NCBI GenBank assembly: GCA_902783765.1
Contig: CACZSB010000095.1
Span: 1-19,243, forward strand
DNA from: an uncultured Lachnospiraceae bacterium
GTDB lineage: Bacteria > Bacillota > Clostridia > Lachnospirales > Lachnospiraceae
DNA: 19,243 bases
Direction of reading: 5' to 3'
Shown: in pieces, positions 1-7,473 of the stretch
Layout of the letters: each line of letters begins with the position of its first letter
Position numbering within the stretch: the stretch's first letter is position 1
Made by a program: the position numbers and the translations under genes
The notes under the pieces: generated by a model
The model's input: the letters and a program-made list of their open reading frames with translations, nothing else
Told to the model about the DNA's origin: nothing
Database searches by the model: none

Positions 1-3
1 AAC

Positions 4-32
4 TTGTGTCCTTTCTTTTTTTTTGCTAAAAT
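4..32 (+). promoter_or_regulatory. Predicted sigma-A promoter for scpA operon
   Basis: A -35-like TTGTGT (4-9) lies 17 nt before TAAAAT (27-32). The -10 is preceded by TGC (24-26), giving an extended -10 element, and a T-rich spacer separates the two boxes. The -35 is weak, matching mainly TTG. Transcription would start near position 39, about 60 nt before the scpA start. This is a motif reading only, and the sequence upstream is not in the window. Confidence 0.5.
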
Positions 33-98
33 ACCTAGATGTGGTATGTCAGCACTGCTTGCCATACCATAAGATGTATAAGTACAGGTGTGTGTCCC

Positions 99-842
99 AT
101 GGAATTATCTCTGAAATTGGAAAGCTTTGAAGGTCCCCTGGACCTGCTGCTTCATCTTATTGACAAGAACAAAATCAATATATATGACATCCCCATTGCC
201 CTGATCACGGGGCAGTATCTGGAATATCTGGCTGTCATGAAGGAAGAGAAGCTGGAAAACCTAAGCGAGTTTATTGTGATGGCTGCCACCCTGCTGGATA
301 TCAAGGCCCGCATGCTCCTGCCCCGGCCTGAGCCGGAAACGGAGGAGGCGGAGGACCCCCGGGCGGAGCTGGTGGCACGGCTTTTGGAACATAAAAAATT
401 CAAGCTTTTATCAGGGGATTTGCGGCTGTGCCAGGAGGGCAGTGACCGCTTCTTTTATCGGACCCGGCAGCTCCCCCGGGAGGTGGAAAAATACCGTCCC
501 CCCGTGGATCTGGACAGGCTTTTGGGGGATTTGACCGCAGAGAAGCTACAGCGGATCTGTCAGGAAATCCTTAAACGCCATGCGTCAAAAATAGACCTGG
601 TCCGTTCCCGTTTCGGAGAAATCGAGCGTGAGGCGGTAAAAATCGGAGACCGGCTGGATTATGTGCGGCAGCGGGTGCGGCGAAAGGGACGGCACAGCTT
701 TCGTTCCCTCTTAAACAGCGGGGCCAGCCGTCTGGAGATCGTGGTGACCTTTATGGCCATCCTGGAATTGATAAAAACCGGCGAGATCCGTCTCAGCGAG
801 GATTCCACCCGGGACGACTTTAATTTGGAGCAGGCGGCATGA
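99..842 (+). CDS. scpA: Segregation and condensation protein A (ScpA)
   Basis: ScpA is the kleisin subunit of the bacterial SMC condensin. It bridges the SMC ATPase heads and binds ScpB, helping to compact and segregate the replicated chromosome. The N-terminus MELSLKLESFEGPLDLLLHL is the classic ScpA opening, followed by the helix around KNKINIYDIPI and an acidic linker (PEPETEEAEDP). A C-terminal winged-helix region (VTFMAILELIKTGEIRL) ends the protein. The frame is open from an ATG at 39, but the ATG at 99 was chosen because family homology begins there and AGGTG (86-90) sits 8 nt upstream. This gives 247 residues, normal for ScpA. Its stop overlaps the scpB start (ATGA), indicating translational coupling. 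Confidence 0.96.
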   Translation: MELSLKLESFEGPLDLLLHLIDKNKINIYDIPIALITGQYLEYLAVMKEEKLENLSEFIVMAATLLDIKARMLLPRPEPETEEAEDPRAELVARLLEHKKFKLLSGDLRLCQEGSDRFFYRTRQLPREVEKYRPPVDLDRLLGDLTAEKLQRICQEILKRHASKIDLVRSRFGEIEREAVKIGDRLDYVRQRVRRKGRHSFRSLLNSGASRLEIVVTFMAILELIKTGEIRLSEDSTRDDFNLEQAA

Positions 843-1456
843 AGGGGGAATATATACTGGAGGGCATCCTCTTTGCCATGGGCAGTTCCGTGAGTAAAAA
901 TCTGATTGCGGAAGTGATGGAAATCTCTCGGGAAAAGCTGGATTATCTGGCGGAAAGCCTGGCCCTGGAATACGAAAGAACAGGCCGGGGATTACGGCTT
1001 CTTTCCCTGGAGGACCGTCTGCAGCTTTCCAGCGCTGAGGGCTGCTACGATGCTCTGATCAAAATGGTTAAAAAGCCCGGGGCACCGGCTCTTACGGATG
1101 TGGTGCTGGAGACCCTGGCTATTATTGCCTACAAGCAGCCTGTGACCAAAGGGGATATTGAAAGGATCCGCGGTGTTTCCAGCGATCATGCGGTGAACCG
1201 ACTGGTGGAATACGGATTGGTGGAGGAGGCAGGCAGGCAAAATGCCCCGGGCCGGCCCCTGCTGTTTAAAACCAGCGAAGAGTTTCTGCGGCGTTTTCAA
1301 TTAAGCTCCCTGGACCGGCTGCCCCAGATGGATCCGGTGCAATACCAGGAGATCGCCTCCGCGGTGGAGGCGGAGCTGGCCGCCGGGGAACAGGGGGACC
1401 GGCTGGTGGCCCAGGAACAGAAAAGCCAGGAGCCCCCGCTCTCTCTGGAGGTATAA
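839..1456 (+). CDS. scpB: Segregation and condensation protein B (ScpB)
   Basis: ScpB is the winged-helix partner of ScpA in the SMC-ScpAB condensin. Two ScpB molecules bind one ScpA. The 205-residue protein has the expected tandem winged-helix layout. The second domain carries the hallmark stretch DVVLETLAIIAYKQPVTKGD (about residues 87-106), then IERIRGVSSDHAVNRLVEYGLVEE and GRPLLFKTSEEFLRRF. The C-terminal tail after about residue 170 is acidic and probably disordered. The start overlaps the scpA stop by 4 nt, typical of the scpAB pair. The next start codon follows the scpB stop by one base, and its ribosome binding site lies inside the end of scpB. Confidence 0.96.
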   Translation: MKGEYILEGILFAMGSSVSKNLIAEVMEISREKLDYLAESLALEYERTGRGLRLLSLEDRLQLSSAEGCYDALIKMVKKPGAPALTDVVLETLAIIAYKQPVTKGDIERIRGVSSDHAVNRLVEYGLVEEAGRQNAPGRPLLFKTSEEFLRRFQLSSLDRLPQMDPVQYQEIASAVEAELAAGEQGDRLVAQEQKSQEPPLSLEV

Positions 1457-1457
1457 A

Positions 1458-3260
1458 ATGGCCCTGTCCCGGCGGCTGGAGGCTCTCTTATCCCTGGTGC
1501 CCCCCTGCGAAAGGGCGGCGGATATCGGCACGGATCACGGATTGCTGGCGGTGGCCTTACAACAGCGGGGCCTGGCCCGGCAGGTGATTGCTTCGGATTT
1601 GCGGCCCGGTCCCCTGGGAGCCGCCCGGGCCCTGGTGGAAAAAGAGGGCCTGGAGGGCAGCATCTTTCTTCGTCAGGGGGATGGCCTTCAGGTTTTGCAG
1701 CCCGGGGAGGCAGAGGTCCTGGTGATAGCTGGCATGGGGGGACCCTTGATGGAACGGATCCTCAGCGAGGGAGCCTCCGTGGCCCGGCAGGCCCGGCGGC
1801 TAATCCTTTCTCCCCAATCGGACATTCCCCATTTCCGCAGTTTTCTGGAGGCCGAAGGCTATGGCATAGTGCTGGAGCGGCTGGTGGAGGAAGAGGGGAA
1901 ATTTTATTTTATCCTTTCGGTGGAACCGGGCTCATCCCGGCCCCTGACAGAGGTCCAGCGGGCCTTCGGTTGTCATATCTTAGAAGAGAACTTTCCTGAA
2001 TATAAGCGATATCTACAAAAAGAAGAGGTGAAATTACGGGGCATTTTACGAAATATCCCGGAGAATACCGGCGAAAATGAAAGCCGGGTCCAGGAAATAA
2101 GGCACAGGCTTCAGCTTTTGGAAGAGCGGAAGCAGGCCTTGGAAGAAGAAAGGAGGCATGGAATGGGTATCAAGCTTGGTTTTGGTCTGATGCGTCTTCC
2201 CCGGCTGCCGGAGGGGGCCATCGATATCGAACAGGGCAAAGAGATGGTAGATCGCTTTCTTCAGGGAGGCGGCAGCTATTTTGACACGGCCTATGTGTAC
2301 GAAGGCTCGGAGGAGGCCACAAAAAAGATCCTGGTGGAGCGTCATCCCCGGGAAAGCTATACCCTGGCCTCCAAGATCAATGCCCGGGCGGCAGGCAGCG
2401 AGGAGGCGGCCAAAAAGCAGCTGGCAATCAGCCTGGAGCGCACCGGGGCCGGATACTTCGATTATTACCTTCTCCATGCCATGGACCGCAACAACAGGAA
2501 GCTGTACCAGGATTACGGCCTGTGGGAGTTCGTGGCCCAGAAGAAGGCAGAGGGGCTGATCCGGCATTTCGGGTTTTCCTTCCACGACACCCCGGAGATC
2601 CTGGAGGAGATCCTGACGGAGCATCCGGAGGCGGAATTCGTTCAGCTGCAAATCAATTATGCGGACTGGGAAAACCCCGATGTACAATCCCGGGCCTGTT
2701 ATGAGATCGCCAGAAAGCATGGCAAGCCGGTGGTGATCATGGAGCCGGTGAAGGGGGGCACCCTGGCCAGCCTGCCGGAGGCGGGGGCTGCCGTATTGAA
2801 GGAAATGCGGCCCGAAGCTTCCCTGGCCTCCTGGGCCATCCGTTATGCGGCTTCCCTGGAGGGGGTGCTGGCGGTGCTCTCCGGCATGTCCACCACCGGG
2901 CAGGTGGAGGACAATATGTCCTACATGGAGCATTTTGAGCACCTGTCTCCGGAGGAAAAGGGAGCCATTGAACAGGTCCGGGATATTCTGAAATCCCAAA
3001 GGCAGATCCCCTGTACCGCCTGCAAATACTGTGTGGAGGGATGCCCCATGCAGATCAATATTCCCGGTATCTTTTCGGTCCACAATTTCTATTTGCGCTT
3101 CCAGAATCTAGAGGATGCCAAAAAGCGTTATGGCTGGCGCACCAAGGAGGGGGGCAAAGCCTCCGACTGTATCGGCTGCGGGGCCTGCGAGGGGGTCTGT
3201 CCCCAGCACCTGTCCATCCGGGAGCTTCTAGCCCAGGCAGCGGAGGATCTGGAAGGGTAG
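1458..3260 (+). CDS. trmK: TrmK tRNA (adenine22-N1)-methyltransferase fused to 4Fe-4S aldo/keto reductase
   Basis: One uninterrupted 600-codon frame encodes two proteins that are normally separate. Residues 1-235 are TrmK, which methylates A22 of tRNA using SAM: ADIGTDHG (21-28) is the SAM-binding motif I, followed by AGMGG (91-95), LSPQSD (117-122) and a charged C-terminal helix. That is about the full length of Bacillus TrmK. Residues 236-600 form a 365-residue aldo/keto reductase. Its catalytic tetrad reads as Asp276 and Tyr281 (FDTAYVYEG), Lys306 (ASKIN) and His340 (LLHAMD). Two 4Fe-4S clusters follow, CTACKYCVEGCP (519-530) and CIGCGACEGVCP (571-582). GGAGG (1447-1451) serves the first start. 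AGGAGG (2151-2156) lies 6 nt before the in-frame ATG at 2163, so the reductase is probably also translated alone. Substrate unknown. Ends in a strong terminator. Confidence 0.88.
   Translation: MALSRRLEALLSLVPPCERAADIGTDHGLLAVALQQRGLARQVIASDLRPGPLGAARALVEKEGLEGSIFLRQGDGLQVLQPGEAEVLVIAGMGGPLMERILSEGASVARQARRLILSPQSDIPHFRSFLEAEGYGIVLERLVEEEGKFYFILSVEPGSSRPLTEVQRAFGCHILEENFPEYKRYLQKEEVKLRGILRNIPENTGENESRVQEIRHRLQLLEERKQALEEERRHGMGIKLGFGLMRLPRLPEGAIDIEQGKEMVDRFLQGGGSYFDTAYVYEGSEEATKKILVERHPRESYTLASKINARAAGSEEAAKKQLAISLERTGAGYFDYYLLHAMDRNNRKLYQDYGLWEFVAQKKAEGLIRHFGFSFHDTPEILEEILTEHPEAEFVQLQINYADWENPDVQSRACYEIARKHGKPVVIMEPVKGGTLASLPEAGAAVLKEMRPEASLASWAIRYAASLEGVLAVLSGMSTTGQVEDNMSYMEHFEHLSPEEKGAIEQVRDILKSQRQIPCTACKYCVEGCPMQINIPGIFSVHNFYLRFQNLEDAKKRYGWRTKEGGKASDCIGCGACEGVCPQHLSIRELLAQAAEDLEG
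2163..3260 (+). CDS. Aldo/keto reductase with C-terminal 4Fe-4S clusters (internal start within the trmK frame)
   Basis: This is the possible separate product of the second half of the fused frame. MGIKLGFGLMRLPRL is a normal N-terminus for this reductase family, and AAGGAGG ends 6 nt before its ATG, as good a ribosome binding site as any in the window. The 365-residue length is normal for the aldo/keto reductases that carry two C-terminal CxxCxxCxxxCP clusters. Such proteins are thought to be NAD(P)H-linked oxidoreductases of anaerobes, but their substrates are mostly unknown. Whether the cell makes the fusion, this protein alone, or both cannot be decided from sequence. It is listed separately because the site is too good to ignore. 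Confidence 0.6.
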   Translation: MGIKLGFGLMRLPRLPEGAIDIEQGKEMVDRFLQGGGSYFDTAYVYEGSEEATKKILVERHPRESYTLASKINARAAGSEEAAKKQLAISLERTGAGYFDYYLLHAMDRNNRKLYQDYGLWEFVAQKKAEGLIRHFGFSFHDTPEILEEILTEHPEAEFVQLQINYADWENPDVQSRACYEIARKHGKPVVIMEPVKGGTLASLPEAGAAVLKEMRPEASLASWAIRYAASLEGVLAVLSGMSTTGQVEDNMSYMEHFEHLSPEEKGAIEQVRDILKSQRQIPCTACKYCVEGCPMQINIPGIFSVHNFYLRFQNLEDAKKRYGWRTKEGGKASDCIGCGACEGVCPQHLSIRELLAQAAEDLEG

Positions 3261-3320
3261 AGTACAGCGCTCAGCCGCCTGACTGTGATGTCAATCGGCG
3301 TCATAAATTCTTTTTCCCCG

Positions 3321-3350
3321 GGAGGCCGCAAAAGCGGCCTTCTTTCTTTT
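3321..3350 (+). terminator. Intrinsic terminator after trmK/reductase
   Basis: AGGCCGC (3323-3329) pairs perfectly with GCGGCCT (3334-3340) around an AAAA loop. The stem can extend by two pairs outwards and is followed by TCTTTCTTTT. It lies 60 nt after the stop and before the next promoter, so it separates the scpAB-trmK operon from the pfp operon. Confidence 0.92.
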
Positions 3351-3373
3351 ATGAGGGTTTTTTCCCTGTGTTC

Positions 3374-3402
3374 TTGCGCCCTTCCCGGGCCGGTGATACA
3401 AT
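3374..3402 (+). promoter_or_regulatory. Predicted promoter of the pfp-dnaG-pdp operon
   Basis: TTGCGC (3374-3379) and TACAAT (3397-3402) are 17 nt apart, with an extended -10 TGA at 3394-3396. It stands just after a terminator and before pfp. The expected start is near 3409. The leader then has a small hairpin, CCGCC/GGCGG around CTCG (3414-3427), ending 15 nt before the pfp ribosome binding site. No other convincing promoter is visible before 12675, so this may drive the whole nine-gene run. Confidence 0.62.
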
Positions 3403-3456
3403 AGATGAATCAGCCGCCCTCGGGCGGTGATGGATAAACAAAAAGGAGCATGCATT

Positions 3457-4680
3457 ATGAAGAATGTAATCGTGGGACAATCCGGCGGCCCTTCCTCGGT
3501 GATCAACAGCTCCCTGGCAGGGGTTTACTGCCGGGCCAAGGCCATGGGGGCAGATAAAGTATATGGTATGAGAAACGGCATCCAGGGCTTTCTGGAAGAA
3601 CAAATGGTGGATCTGGATACGGTGCTGGGCAGCAACGAGCTGGTAAAGCTTCTGCGAAAAACCCCGGCGGCCTATCTGGGATCCTGCCGTTTTAAACTGC
3701 CGGATCCGGAAAAGGACACGGCGCTGTTCGAAAAGATCTTTTCCCTGCTGAAAAAATATGAGATCGCTGCCTTTATTTACATCGGAGGCAACGATTCCAT
3801 GGATACCATCCGGAAGCTGACGGATTACGGCCAGAAGATCGGCTCCCCCATCTGCTTTGTGGGAGCTCCCAAAACCATCGACAACGACCTGGCGGAAACG
3901 GACCACACCCCGGGCTTCGGCAGCGCGGCTAAATTCATTGCCGCCATGACCAAGGAAGCCATCCGGGATGAAGTGGTTTACAGCACCAACAAAACCATTT
4001 ATATCATGGAAATCATGGGCCGGAATGCAGGCTGGCTCACGGCGGCCACGGCTCTGGCCCGGGGAGCGGACTGCCCCGGCCCGGATCTGATCTATTTGCC
4101 GGAGGTGCCCTTTGACCTTCAGGCCTTCCGCGCTAAAGTAGCGGCCCTTCTGGAGAAGAAAAACAACCTGATGATCGCGGTTTCCGAGGGCATCCACGAT
4201 GCCTCCGGCACCTTTATTTGTGAATATGCCGATGCGGATAAGGCGGTGGACGCCTTCGGCCACAAGCAGATGGGGGGCACCGCCACCTATCTGACCGCCT
4301 TCTGCGAGAAGGAATTCGGCTGCAAGACCCGGGCCATCGAGTTTTCCACCCTTCAGCGCTGCGCCGCCCATTTTGCATCCCAGACGGATGTGAACGAGGC
4401 CTTCCAGTCCGGAGACAAGGCGGTGGAGGCGGCCCTGTCCGGCCGCACAGGGCTCATGGCCACCCTGCTGCGGGCTAATGAAGTGCCCTATGTATGCGAA
4501 ATCGGTTTGGCGGATGTGCATCACATCTCCAATGTGGAGCGGCTGGTGCCCCTGGAATGGATCACCGAAGAGGGCAGCCAGGTATCTGACGACTTCATCC
4601 GTTACGCCCTGCCCCTGATCCAGGGGGAGAGCTATCCTGTGATGGAAAACGGCCTACCTAAGCACCTGGTGCTGAAATAA
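3457..4680 (+). CDS. pfp: Pyrophosphate-dependent 6-phosphofructokinase
   Basis: This enzyme converts fructose 6-phosphate to fructose 1,6-bisphosphate (reversibly) using PPi instead of ATP, a glycolytic energy-saving step common in anaerobes. The GQSGGPSSVIN phosphate-binding start is at residues 7-17. GGNDS (110-114) has Asp where ATP-dependent enzymes have Gly (GGDGS), and PKTIDND (138-144) has Lys where ATP enzymes have Gly (PGTIDND). Both are accepted signs of PPi use. MGRNAG (187-192) contacts the sugar phosphate. The 407-residue length fits the PPi-PFK group. The frame opens at 3427, but AAGGAG (3443-3448) 8 nt before the ATG at 3457 and the family N-terminus MKNVIVGQSGG set the start. 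First gene of a long operon; the next start is 2 nt after its stop. Confidence 0.93.
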   Translation: MKNVIVGQSGGPSSVINSSLAGVYCRAKAMGADKVYGMRNGIQGFLEEQMVDLDTVLGSNELVKLLRKTPAAYLGSCRFKLPDPEKDTALFEKIFSLLKKYEIAAFIYIGGNDSMDTIRKLTDYGQKIGSPICFVGAPKTIDNDLAETDHTPGFGSAAKFIAAMTKEAIRDEVVYSTNKTIYIMEIMGRNAGWLTAATALARGADCPGPDLIYLPEVPFDLQAFRAKVAALLEKKNNLMIAVSEGIHDASGTFICEYADADKAVDAFGHKQMGGTATYLTAFCEKEFGCKTRAIEFSTLQRCAAHFASQTDVNEAFQSGDKAVEAALSGRTGLMATLLRANEVPYVCEIGLADVHHISNVERLVPLEWITEEGSQVSDDFIRYALPLIQGESYPVMENGLPKHLVLK

Positions 4681-4682
4681 AT

Positions 4683-5879
4683 ATGTTTACTTACATCGCC
4701 CCCTGTCATTTCGGTTTAGAGTCCGTCTGCAAACGGGAGATCCTGGACCTGGGCTGTGAAATCAGCCGGGTGGAGGATGGCCGGGTCTATTTTACGGGGG
4801 ATGAGGAGGCCGGGATCCTGGCCAATCTGTCCCTGCGTACGGCGGAACGGGTGCTGCTGCAGGTGGGGGAATTTACCGCCTTAAGCTACGAAGAGCTTTT
4901 CGAGCACACCAAGGCCCTGCCCTGGGAGGCGTATCTGCCCCGGGACGCCCGCTTTTGGGTGGCCAAGGCTTCCTCTGTCCGCAGCGCCCTGTTCAGCCCC
5001 TCGGACATTCAGTCCCTTATGAAAAAGGCCATGGTGGAGCGCCTGAAACAGGCCTATCATCTGACGGTCTTTCCCGAAAGCGGGGCGGCCTACCCCCTGC
5101 GGGTGAGTCTTTTGAAGGATCGGGTCAGTGTGGGCCTGGATATTTCAGGAGAGTCCCTCCACAAACGGGGCTACCGGAAGCTGGTGAGCAAGGCCCCCAT
5201 TACGGAGACCCTGGCGGCGGCCCTTTTGGATTTGACGCCCTGGCATAAGGACCGGATTCTGGTGGACCCCTTTTGCGGCAGCGGCACCTTCTGTATTGAG
5301 GCGGCCCTGAAAGCGGCGGGGGCGGCTCCGGGCTTACATCGCAGTTTTTCCGGAGAAAACTGGCCCCATCTTTTCCCGCAGGAAGCCTGGCAGCGCTGGC
5401 GGGAGGATCTGGCCGCCCAGGCGGATTTTTCCGTTAAACCGGACATTCAGGGTTATGATATCGATGAATCCATTATTCGGGCGGCCCGGGAAAATGCCCG
5501 GCTGGCCGGAGTGGAATCCATGATCCACTTTCAGGCCCGGGATGTTAAGAATTTAAGCCACAGCAAGAAATACGGCTTTCTCATCACCAATCCTCCCTAT
5601 GGGGAACGGCTGGAGGACAAGGAGGCCCTGCCGGCCCTCTACGGCAGTCTGGGAGAGCGCTTTAGGGCCCTGGAGGACTGGTCCGCCTATGTGATCAGCC
5701 CCTATGAGGGGGTGGAGAGGGCCTTCGGCCGGAAGGCGGACAAAAACCGCAAAATCTATAACGGCATGATGAAAACCTACTTTTATGAATTCCGGGGCCC
5801 AAAACCCCCTCTTGCCCTCTCCCGGACGCGGGAGAGGGATGTCAGCGAAGCTGACAGGGTGAGGGCCACTAAAGGATGA
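4683..5879 (+). CDS. rlmL: THUMP-domain 23S rRNA methyltransferase (RlmL/YpsC type)
   Basis: This is a SAM-dependent RNA methyltransferase of the COG0116 group, equivalent to B. subtilis YpsC and to the N-terminal half of E. coli RlmL, which makes m2G2445 in 23S rRNA. The N-terminus FTYIAPCHFGLESVCKREI starts the ferredoxin-like/THUMP region (about 1-160). The catalytic domain has DPFCGSGTFCIEAAL (195-209) for SAM and NPPYGERL (303-310) for the target base. True family sequence ends near YFYEFRGPK (about 366-374). The last ~25 residues are translated from a REP-like inverted repeat and look foreign. No clear ribosome binding site precedes the ATG, so coupling to pfp 2 nt upstream is likely. 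The exact target base in this organism is inferred. Confidence 0.87.
   Translation: MFTYIAPCHFGLESVCKREILDLGCEISRVEDGRVYFTGDEEAGILANLSLRTAERVLLQVGEFTALSYEELFEHTKALPWEAYLPRDARFWVAKASSVRSALFSPSDIQSLMKKAMVERLKQAYHLTVFPESGAAYPLRVSLLKDRVSVGLDISGESLHKRGYRKLVSKAPITETLAAALLDLTPWHKDRILVDPFCGSGTFCIEAALKAAGAAPGLHRSFSGENWPHLFPQEAWQRWREDLAAQADFSVKPDIQGYDIDESIIRAARENARLAGVESMIHFQARDVKNLSHSKKYGFLITNPPYGERLEDKEALPALYGSLGERFRALEDWSAYVISPYEGVERAFGRKADKNRKIYNGMMKTYFYEFRGPKPPLALSRTRERDVSEADRVRATKG
5803..5870 (+). repeat. REP-like double inverted repeat inside the 3' end of rlmL
   Basis: Two perfect hairpins sit side by side. CCCTCTCCCG (5815-5824) pairs with CGGGAGAGGG (5829-5838) around GACG, and TGTCAGC (5840-5846) pairs with GCTGACA (5850-5856) around GAA. 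Flanking GCCCTC (5814-5819) and GAGGGC (5861-5866) can also pair. The block resembles dispersed palindromic elements known in many bacterial genomes. Here it is read through as coding sequence and gives the rlmL protein its last residues. Confidence 0.75.
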
Positions 5880-5887
5880 CTGCATTG

Positions 5888-6502
5888 ATGAAACAGTTGA
5901 TTATCGCCACCCACAATGAAGGAAAACTCCGGGAGATCCGGGCCCTGCTGGAGCAGGAACCCGTTCAGGTGCTGAGCCTGAAGGATATCGGCTGGCAGCA
6001 GGAAATCGAAGAGACGGGCAGTACATTTAAGGAGAATGCCCTTATCAAGGCCAGGAGGATTTTTAAAGCCACGGGTCAGGCGGTGCTGGCGGACGATTCC
6101 GGTCTGGAAGTGAGGGCCATGGGAGGCGGCCCGGGGGTTTATTCCGCCCGCTATATGGGAGAAGATGTGTCCTACGATATTAAAAATCAGGCCATTCTGT
6201 CCCTGCTTGAGCGGGTAACGGAAAAGGAACGGGCAGCGGATTACCGCTGTGTGATCGCCTTTGTGCGACCGGGCCGGGGGGGAAGAGCCCTGGCCAAAAC
6301 CGCCGAAGGAAGAGTAGACGGCCGCATTGCTTATGAAGCCGCCGGTGAAGGGGGATTCGGCTATGATCCCATCTTTTTCCTGCCGGAGCGGGCCTGTACC
6401 ATGGCCCAATTGTCGGAGGAAGACAAAAATGCCATCAGCCATCGGGGAGCGGCCCTGCGGGCCATCCTGCCCCATGTAAAGGAATGGCTGAATAAAGCCT
6501 GA
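5888..6502 (+). CDS. rdgB: XTP/dITP diphosphatase (RdgB/HAM1 family)
   Basis: RdgB hydrolyses dITP, dXTP, ITP and XTP to monophosphates and PPi, keeping deaminated purines out of DNA and RNA. All family motifs are present: IIATHNEGKLREI at the start, TFKENALIKA (46-55), ADDSGLEV (68-75), PGVYSARY (82-89), GFGYDPIF (156-163) and the C-terminal SHRG (184-187). The 204-residue length is typical. The start at 5888 is preferred because homologues begin MK-x-x-IIATHN and AAAGGA (5871-5876) lies 11 nt upstream. An ATG at 5876 overlapping the rlmL stop would add four residues and has no spaced ribosome binding site. In the operon it pairs logically with dgt, another (d)NTP-cleaning enzyme. Confidence 0.93.
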   Translation: MKQLIIATHNEGKLREIRALLEQEPVQVLSLKDIGWQQEIEETGSTFKENALIKARRIFKATGQAVLADDSGLEVRAMGGGPGVYSARYMGEDVSYDIKNQAILSLLERVTEKERAADYRCVIAFVRPGRGGRALAKTAEGRVDGRIAYEAAGEGGFGYDPIFFLPERACTMAQLSEEDKNAISHRGAALRAILPHVKEWLNKA

Positions 6503-6549
6503 TTGAATCAGCCGGGGAGGCGAAAGATGCTTCCCGGAAAGGAGGCCCC

Positions 6550-7473
6550 ATGAGAACAGAGTTTCATATCCCTTCTGCCGACGGCCGCACCACCCTTCGG
6601 GGCTTTGTCTGGAGGCCGGCAGGAGAAGCAAAGGCTGTGGTCCAGCTGGTCCACGGCATGAAGGAGCATATCCTCCGGTATGAAGAATGCGCCAGAATGC
6701 TCACGGAAAAGGGCTACGGAGTGATCGGCCACGATCATTTGGGCCACGGAGAATCCCTGGTCTCGGAGGAGGAGCTGGGCTTTTTTGCCAAGGAAAAGGG
6801 AGGCCAGTGCCTGCTGAAGGACATGCTCTCCGTCACGGAGAAGGCCAAGGAGCTTTTCCCCGGAAAAGGAGTGTTCATGCTGGCCCACAGCATGGGTTCC
6901 TTCTTTGCCCGCCGCTATATCACCCTCTGGCCCCAGGCCCTGGCGGGATTGATTTTAAGCGGCACGGGCCATCAGCCCTATCTGAAGGCCCACGCAGGCC
7001 GGCGCCTGGCTCGGCTGCTGCTTCTCAGCAAGGGAGATCATTATTATAGTCCCTTGGTGGAAAAGCTGGCGGACGGGGCCTACGGCAGTCTGGAAAACTG
7101 GCTCTGCACCCGGGACGAGGTGGTGGAGGCCTACCGGGCAGACCCCTTATGCGGCTTCCCCTTCACCGTGGGAGCCTACCGGGATTTCTTCCGGCTTTTG
7201 GAACAGCTGGGCCTGGAAAAGGATCGAAACAGAATCCCCAATAATCTGCCGGTGCTGCTGATGGCCGGCATGAAGGATCCCGTGGGGGATATGAGCAAAG
7301 GCGTCCTCCATGTATACAACCGTTTTAAGGCCTGGGGTCTGACGGATGTGGATGTGATTCTGTACAAGGATGATATGCACGAGATTTTAAATGAAGAGGA
7401 CCGGGCGGATGTGTACCGGGATCTGATTCATTTCCTGGATGAAAGGGTGGAACGGCAAAATGACCATTCGTGA
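6550..7473 (+). CDS. Alpha/beta hydrolase, monoacylglycerol lipase-like (serine aminopeptidase S33 fold)
   Basis: A cytoplasmic alpha/beta hydrolase of the lysophospholipase or monoglyceride lipase type, probably an esterase of unknown substrate. It has no signal peptide or membrane segment. LVHGMKEHILRYE (34-46) supplies the oxyanion hole. GHDHLGHGES (60-69) is the usual family block, and LAHSMGS (111-117) holds the nucleophile Ser114. Asp243 (GMKDPVGD) and His277 (DDMHEIL) complete the triad. The nucleophile elbow is A-H-S-M-G instead of G-x-S-x-G, a conservative change seen in some family members. AAAGGAGG (6538-6545) ends 4 nt before the ATG. The gene overlaps dgt by 14 nt. Its link to nucleotide metabolism is unclear. 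Confidence 0.85.
   Translation: MRTEFHIPSADGRTTLRGFVWRPAGEAKAVVQLVHGMKEHILRYEECARMLTEKGYGVIGHDHLGHGESLVSEEELGFFAKEKGGQCLLKDMLSVTEKAKELFPGKGVFMLAHSMGSFFARRYITLWPQALAGLILSGTGHQPYLKAHAGRRLARLLLLSKGDHYYSPLVEKLADGAYGSLENWLCTRDEVVEAYRADPLCGFPFTVGAYRDFFRLLEQLGLEKDRNRIPNNLPVLLMAGMKDPVGDMSKGVLHVYNRFKAWGLTDVDVILYKDDMHEILNEEDRADVYRDLIHFLDERVERQNDHS

Noticed and set aside
2046..3083. 345-codon frame on the minus strand opposite the aldo/keto reductase
   Set aside because: It is a shadow of a clearly conserved + strand gene in GC-rich DNA, with His/Gly/Leu-rich sequence and no recognisable motif.
3349..4524. 391-codon minus-strand frame opposite pfp
   Set aside because: Same reason: all conserved phosphofructokinase motifs are on the + strand, and the antisense frame has no start signal or motif.
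5876..5887. ATG at 5876 as the rdgB start
   Set aside because: It overlaps the rlmL stop neatly, but AAAGGA would abut it, and homologues begin at the MK-x-x-IIATHN corresponding to 5888. It is kept as an alternative only.
6514..6536. Hairpin between rdgB and the hydrolase as a terminator
   Set aside because: A 7-bp stem with one wobble and no T-run. It is more likely incidental.
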